DNA from: Maribellus luteus | GTDB lineage: Bacteria > Bacteroidota > Bacteroidia > Bacteroidales > Prolixibacteraceae | Assembly (NCBI RefSeq): GCF_003576475.1 | Contig: NZ_QWGR01000022.1 | Location: forward strand, 1 to 54,852 | Direction of reading: 5' to 3' | Length of the DNA stretch: 54,852 bases | Part shown: positions 50,641 through 54,852 of the stretch, in pieces | Position numbering within the stretch: the first letter of the stretch is position 1 | Layout: each line of letters begins with the position of its first letter | The notes under the pieces: generated by a model | What the model was told of the DNA's origin: nothing | Seen by the model: the letters and a program-made list of their open reading frames with translations, nothing else | The model's database searches: none | Program-made: the position numbers and the translations under genes

Positions 50641-51480
50641 ATGAAAAACAAATTATTTGTGAACAGGCTTCAGCTGGCTGGATTCATGGCTTTCTGGTTG
50701 TGCTATTTCGCCGTCAATATTTTGTCGACTTACTTTTTTGGTACCGAAGAATTCCGCGCAGTTATCCTTCTGCATAGCTTGTTGTACACAATTGGCGGGA
50801 TGCTGTTCAGTTTCCTGGGATACAAAGCAATTAAAAGCCTCAGATCGCAAATACAATCCAACCGAAGCTTTTGGTTGCTGGCTGTTCTTTGTGTTTATAT
50901 GGCTACTTTTTTCTGGATGATTGCGCATCACTTTTCGTGGTGGATGGTTTCCGGCGAAGGAGCATTTGTCGTAAAGCCGGGTCTTTATCCGGTTAAGGCA
51001 TTGATTTATTCGATTATTTTACTGGCTGCCATATTGCTCCTGATTCTTTCAGAGAATAAGCCGCTGTCGGTGAAAGCAAACGAAAAAAGTTCGTTCGACT
51101 TGCAAAATGTACCGGATCTGTTGGAGAAAGAGGAATCAGATTACGAGGACATCCTTTTTCTTCCTGTAAAAAATAAAGTTCTGAATATTAAAATCAGCGC
51201 GATAAAACTGATCCAGGCAAACGATTACTACTCGAATGTAATGGCCGAGAAACACGATAGAATGGTTTTAAGCAATTATTCGCTTAAAAGATGGGAAGAA
51301 ATCCTGCCTAAAAAGCATTTTCGAAGGATTCACCGTTCGTCGATTGTCAACCTGAACTATGTCGAGAACATCGAAAAGAGGCACAACAATACCTTTGAAG
51401 TTACGGTAAAGGGAATCGATCAAACCGTAACAATGAGCCGGAGATGCGCTAAAACCGTTCTTGATCGATTTCAGGCGTAA
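50641..51480 (+). CDS. LytTR-family transcriptional regulator with four-helix membrane domain
   Basis: 279 residues. Four N-terminal membrane segments (about 10-32, 38-58, 75-95, 115-140) form a sensor-like domain, then a linker and a C-terminal LytTR DNA-binding domain (about 175-279; IKLIQANDYYSNVMAEKHD, KHFRRIHRSSIVNLNYVENI). Likely a one-component membrane-anchored regulator; it lacks a receiver domain. The next gene, an esterase 103 bp downstream, is a possible target. Confidence 0.9.
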   Translation: MKNKLFVNRLQLAGFMAFWLCYFAVNILSTYFFGTEEFRAVILLHSLLYTIGGMLFSFLGYKAIKSLRSQIQSNRSFWLLAVLCVYMATFFWMIAHHFSWWMVSGEGAFVVKPGLYPVKALIYSIILLAAILLLILSENKPLSVKANEKSSFDLQNVPDLLEKEESDYEDILFLPVKNKVLNIKISAIKLIQANDYYSNVMAEKHDRMVLSNYSLKRWEEILPKKHFRRIHRSSIVNLNYVENIEKRHNNTFEVTVKGIDQTVTMSRRCAKTVLDRFQA

Positions 51481-51583
51481 GGCCTTGTACCGTTTACTGA
51501 TTTATTGAACCACTCGCTGAAATTTCCATAAAACTCGTGGTTGGGAAAGGTATTTTAGTCGGAGCATTTTAAGATCAAAACAC

Positions 51584-52426
51584 ATGACTAAAAAACAAAA
51601 AATCAGCCTAATTGCTGCCGTTTTATTTTCCCTTACCTTGTTGGGTGTTGTATACGCGCGGCACATGACCAGTAAAAACGGGTTCAGTGTGCGGTTAAAA
51701 TCAACTATTTTGGGCGAGAACCGAACCTTGTTGATACACCTTCCCGATGATTACGAAAACTCAGGTGAGTCTTACCCGGTTTTGTACCGTTTCGACGGCA
51801 CTCAGAAATTAGTACGTAAGACCGTGTCGGCCATTCGGCAATTATCACGCGAAACGGGCAGCAGCCCTGACATGATTGTGGTAGGCATTGAAAATACTTA
51901 CAGGGACCGCGATATGTGGCCAACGCATACCAGGTATTACCCCGAATCGCAAGCCCTGGGCTCAACAAATTTCCTGGCGTTTATTGAACCGGAACTTATT
52001 CCGTACATCGACAAGCAGTACCGAACCACTGATGAGCGGATCGTGTGCGGGCAGTCGCTTAGTGCCCTGTTTACGCTTTATGCATTTTTGAGCAAACCTT
52101 CGCTGTTTCAGTCTTTTATTGCCTGCAGCGGGGCATTTCCGGGGTGCGAATCGTTTTTTAAGGAATTGAGTGAGACAGCTTTTCAGCAGGTAGCGCAGTT
52201 CGAAGGGAAAAAGTTATTTATTACCCACGGACTAAAAGATCCCCTCGATCCTGACGGTGCTATTCATCAGCAAATGACCGATTTCTCCGACTTGGTAAAG
52301 AACCATTTAGGCAGCCACACCGCTTGTTTTTATCATATTTATGAAAACGAAGGGCACGTTCCCAAAAACAGTTTAAAAGACGGGCTGCTTTTCTTGTTTG
52401 AATCGGGGACGAAAGGAAGACCCTAG
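51584..52426 (+). CDS. Putative esterase (esterase D / enterochelin-esterase-like alpha/beta hydrolase)
   Basis: 280 residues with an N-terminal membrane anchor or signal (ISLIAAVLFSLTLLGVVYA). PF00756-like: NRTLLIHLPDDYENSGESYP (about 46-65), nucleophile Ser in CGQSLSALFTLY (about 154-165), Asp near HGLKDPLDPDG (about 212-222), His in ENEGHVPKNSL (about 260-270). The nucleophile elbow is GxSxS rather than GxSxG, a change of the last Gly. Substrate unknown (acyl esters, siderophore or glycan esters). Confidence 0.88.
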   Translation: MTKKQKISLIAAVLFSLTLLGVVYARHMTSKNGFSVRLKSTILGENRTLLIHLPDDYENSGESYPVLYRFDGTQKLVRKTVSAIRQLSRETGSSPDMIVVGIENTYRDRDMWPTHTRYYPESQALGSTNFLAFIEPELIPYIDKQYRTTDERIVCGQSLSALFTLYAFLSKPSLFQSFIACSGAFPGCESFFKELSETAFQQVAQFEGKKLFITHGLKDPLDPDGAIHQQMTDFSDLVKNHLGSHTACFYHIYENEGHVPKNSLKDGLLFLFESGTKGRP

Positions 52427-52482
52427 ACCCGGAGCCCTTTGCACATAGGGTAAAGCCGGGATAACAGATTTGCGTTGGCAGG

Positions 52483-53007
52483 TGCACATTGCTAATTTGA
52501 AAAGCGACATCGCTATTTTGAAGAAGTACATCGTCGGTTTGAAGCGCAATCTTGTTCTTTTTACTTTGCACATCGCTTATTCGAACTTTTACATCGTTCA
52601 TTTGAAGATGCACAAAGCTTTTTTGAACTTTTACAATGCTTATTTGAACATGCAGGATGCTCATTTGAACTTGCACATCGCTCATTCGAACTTTTACATT
52701 GTTCATTTGAAGATGCACAAAGCTTTTTTGAACTTTTACAATGGTTATTTGAACATGCAGGATGCTCATTTGAACTTGCACATCGCTCATTCGAACTTTT
52801 ACATTGTTCATTTGAAGATGCACAAAGCTTTTTTGAACTTTTACAATGGTTATTTGAACATGCAGGATGCTCATTTGAACTTGCACATCGCTCATTTGAA
52901 GATGCACAAAGCTCTTTCGAACATTTAAGATGCTTATTTGAAGTTACATATCATTCATTCGAACATATAGGGTGTTCTTTTGAATTTGCAGGAAGCTCTG
53001 TTGAAAA
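52483..53007. repeat. 21-bp tandem array C, 25 units, 105-bp higher-order period
   Basis: Twenty-five 21-bp units without slip (first at 52483, last at 52987). Consensus TGCACATCGCTCATTTGAAC plus T. A five-unit block repeats every 105 bp almost identically: TTCGAACTTTTACAT occurs at about 52580, 52685 and 52790. The edges are more diverged. It lies downstream of both the esterase (plus) and the DUF4157 gene (minus). Because 21 is divisible by 3 and stops are missing, both strands give long heptad-like open frames (YIVHLKM, HKAFLNF / KSFVHLQ, MNNVKVR), which I do not regard as genes. Confidence 0.95.
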
Positions 53008-53112
53008 GTCAAGCTGTTTGTTTGCCTTGCCGGACCAAGGTGTTGGGGGATTGTGCATTACCGTTGTATGGAATAAGATGCTTTTAATGATTGCCGCCGT
53101 TTGCTGCTCATT

Positions 53113-54516
53113 TCATAAAAAATTAAACTGAGGCGGGGCAGGAGCGGGAGCCATACGTTTGCCATCTACATTAGCGTGTTTTAAATTGTATACGGATGCT
53201 GCTACCCGGTTTTTCCAGTCAGAACTTTGAATGTATAAAACATCCCCAACGTGTTCTGCTGCCCGTCTGCATATTTTTTGTTGATTTTCATCGGGCATTG
53301 TGGTCTCTTTAATATCAATGAGTTGGGCCAGTATATTGGCTACCCTGTCAATAAATGGTTGTTGGTTCCAACCTACTTCCGGTACCTCCAATGCTCTGAT
53401 TTCACGCATGGCTGCTGCTTCGTCCACGCCATTTCCCCCTCCTGTGGTCATGCCTTCTTTCCGGTCAAAAGCTGTTAAATCTCTTTTCGACAGCAAGCGC
53501 CAAACCTTGGTGGTAATGTCGGATAACTTTTGGGAGATTAAAAAAGGAGAGATTTCAGTGTATTGCATGCGAATCTGATCGATTTCCTGATAGACCGATC
53601 CCGGGTCAATTGTATAGCGGGCCTCTCCGGTTTCTTCGGTATGCTGGGCTTGTTCTGCTCCGGTAAGATTGCGGCTAATTAAAGACAGGAGCCCCTCTAA
53701 AAAGTCGGGAATGAAATTATATTCCAGGGATTTTATCGAAGCTTCTATCAATGCTTCGGCTACCGTATGATCGCCTTGCGAAGACCCGGGCGTGGTGGTG
53801 GGAACACGTTCCTTAAAATTGATCCGGTCGACAAATGGTTGCCTGCTTTCTTCATCGATGTTCAAAACAACATTGGCCAGACCGAAAGCTTGTACTACAT
53901 CGCTGTCAGAAATATTGGCCGGTTTTTTAGCCGACTTGTCAGTACTTTTTTGTGCAGAACCCAGCTTCGAAGCACGTTCTCCCATCGTATCTGCTTCTTG
54001 CTCCAAACCGGCGTCGTCATTTACATTTACTCCGCTTTTCATTTGCATGGTCGCTTTCACCCTGCCTTGCTTTTGCTGCACCACATGCCAGGCTTCATGG
54101 GGCAAGTGCTTTTCCTGCCCCGAAGCAATATGAATATCCGTTCCCTGTGCGTAAGCATGAGCCTGTAGTTGAGCCGGTTTATCCGAATGGTAATGCACTT
54201 TCACATCGTCCATCGGGTAGCCCGAAAGGTTTTCAATTCCTGCCTTCAAATCGTCAGGCAAACCCGTGTTGTTTTCTTTCATTTGTACGGGCATCGGTGC
54301 CTGAGCCGGGTGATCATCGGCCATCGCTTTCAACTGATGTGCAGGCGCGGTATGTGGACTATTATTGGCCATCTCTTGCAGCTGCCTTTGCGTAACGGTC
54401 TCCGGCCGGTTATCGGCAAACTGAGAAACGGATTCATTGCTGTCGTGTTTTTGAGAAGCGGCCTTGGCTACCGATTGGCTTTTGTTTTCCTGTGTTGTGT
54501 CGGCGAAAGTATTCAT
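53113..54516 (-). CDS. DUF4157 protein, eCIS-cargo-like, unknown C-terminal domain
   Basis: 467 residues. The N-terminus has FADNRPETVTQRQLQEMANN (about 33-52), a low-complexity leader typical of proteins associated with extracellular contractile injection systems. DUF4157 (about 84-150) has GYPMDDVKVHYHSDKPAQL, then LPHEAWHVVQQKQG with the HEAWH metal motif (140-144). The C-terminal ~270 residues are unrecognised and may carry a toxic activity; GDHTVAEALIEASIKSL is a notable segment. No eCIS structural genes are nearby, so it is an orphan. -7 box at 54581-54588. Confidence 0.88.
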   Translation of the reverse strand: MNTFADTTQENKSQSVAKAASQKHDSNESVSQFADNRPETVTQRQLQEMANNSPHTAPAHQLKAMADDHPAQAPMPVQMKENNTGLPDDLKAGIENLSGYPMDDVKVHYHSDKPAQLQAHAYAQGTDIHIASGQEKHLPHEAWHVVQQKQGRVKATMQMKSGVNVNDDAGLEQEADTMGERASKLGSAQKSTDKSAKKPANISDSDVVQAFGLANVVLNIDEESRQPFVDRINFKERVPTTTPGSSQGDHTVAEALIEASIKSLEYNFIPDFLEGLLSLISRNLTGAEQAQHTEETGEARYTIDPGSVYQEIDQIRMQYTEISPFLISQKLSDITTKVWRLLSKRDLTAFDRKEGMTTGGGNGVDEAAAMREIRALEVPEVGWNQQPFIDRVANILAQLIDIKETTMPDENQQKICRRAAEHVGDVLYIQSSDWKNRVAASVYNLKHANVDGKRMAPAPAPPQFNFL

Positions 54517-54776
54517 GGTTGGCTCTTTTTGAGGTTTCGATTATGCCGGGGCCTGTTGTTGCGCACGGGCCCTATTCTTTCAAAGGTAGTGTAAAAGCAA
54601 AAATTATCATACAAATAAAAGGAATGGCAGCCGTAAATTCTGCACGCTTATTGGGTCGGAGGTAAGTGAGGCGCATCCCGGCCGGTGTTTACGGGTGGGG
54701 CGGACTACTCGGGATCCAGTGTTTTTTATTCTTTTGCGATATAAATTAATAAAAGTTTTAGCTGAAGCAAGGGGAA
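54517..54776 (-). promoter_or_regulatory. Leader of the DUF4157 gene
   Basis: Contains TACCTTTG on the minus strand (54581-54588), an exact -7 consensus match 65 bp before the start. No clear -33 box. The rest shows no gene; CAAGGGGAAGTGAT (54768-54781) is shared with 50131-50144. Confidence 0.5.
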
Positions 54777-54852
54777 GTGATCAGTCGCAGTCTCAGTTTT
54801 CAGGAAGAATTGAATTCCCAATAGTCAATATTCAATAATCAATATTCAATAC
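54777..54852 (-). repeat. Word-repeat element, inverted copy, cut by the window end
   Basis: GATCAGTCGCAGTCTCAGTT, then GAATTGAATTCCC, then CAATAGTCAATATTCAATAA words run to the edge. Module order matches the 49.2 and 50.2 kb copies. Confidence 0.8.

Noticed and set aside
52470..52928. A 152-residue open frame of heptads (YIVHLKM HKAFLNF type) and its antisense partner of 215 residues
   Set aside because: Both arise because the 21-bp unit is a multiple of three and lacks stops. Both strands are open, there is no ribosome site, no signal and no resemblance to a protein family. Treated as repeat DNA.
1..54852. tRNA or rRNA genes
   Set aside because: No cloverleaf with GTTCRA/CCA features or rRNA-like stretch was recognised by eye; a covariance search would be decisive.

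Overview
The window looks like a chromosome segment of a Bacteroidota bacterium, most likely Marinilabiliales/Prolixibacteraceae-like. That placement is inference. It rests on TAnnTTTG-type -7 boxes, weak Shine-Dalgarno sites, the DUF5063 / 3'-5' exonuclease / RlmI trio, DUF6132, a LytTR regulator, a lycopene cyclase of the CrtYcd type, and a GH3-containing glycan operon. Gene content suggests a heterotroph with anaerobic capacity: nrfHA nitrite ammonification, two 2-oxoacid:ferredoxin oxidoreductases, and a carotenoid operon. No rRNA, tRNA, CRISPR or plasmid/phage module was seen.

Layout. 0.1-2.2 kb: a small accessory region with a tyrosine recombinase, palindromic sites beside it, and a secreted protein with an ExbD-like tail. 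2.3-4.8 kb: a hypothetical gene between two kinds of repeat DNA. 4.8-9.5 kb: housekeeping genes (DUF5063, exonuclease, RlmI), then a 4Fe-4S APS/PAPS reductase, DUF6132, thioredoxin and a methyltransferase. 9.5-14.8 kb (minus): PepSY membrane protein, alginate-export-type porin, nrfA, nrfH. 15-24.5 kb (plus): indolepyruvate:ferredoxin oxidoreductase, porin, two tandem-ACT proteins, phenylacetate-CoA ligase, prephenate dehydratase, flavodoxin-like protein, aminotransferase and a Crp/Fnr regulator, which together read as an aromatic amino acid / arylacetate module. 25.3-28.6 kb: korDABC-type oxidoreductase and DUF302. 28.8-35.2 kb (minus): GH3, an unclassified large secreted protein, and a lipoprotein with MliC-like plus PliI-like domains. 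35.4-45.3 kb (minus): a tightly overlapped carotenoid operon (crtB-idi-crtZ-crtYcd-cruF-acyltransferase-glycosyltransferase-TPR-crtI) followed by ppc. 45.4-54.5 kb: CBM9-like protein, SNF2 helicase, NYN/LOTUS protein, LytTR regulator, esterase, and a DUF4157 (eCIS cargo-like) protein.

The most unusual signal is in the non-coding DNA. Three intergenic regions (2348-2599, 24599-25081, 52483-53007) are tandem arrays with different consensus sequences but exactly the same 21-bp unit and no phase slips. Two of them share a five-unit, 105-bp higher-order period. A second repeat system consists of word-like short tandem modules (CARTCCNT words, ACTGCG words, ATTG words, TAGC words). These recur in largely the same order at several intergenic sites, once on the plus strand and otherwise inverted. 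A third item is a 131-bp interrupted inverted repeat in the crtB leader whose outer arm contains the crtB start codon and could sequester it.

Gene calls rest on motif reading and family recall, without database searches. The statements that repeats are undescribed mean only that I do not recognise them.
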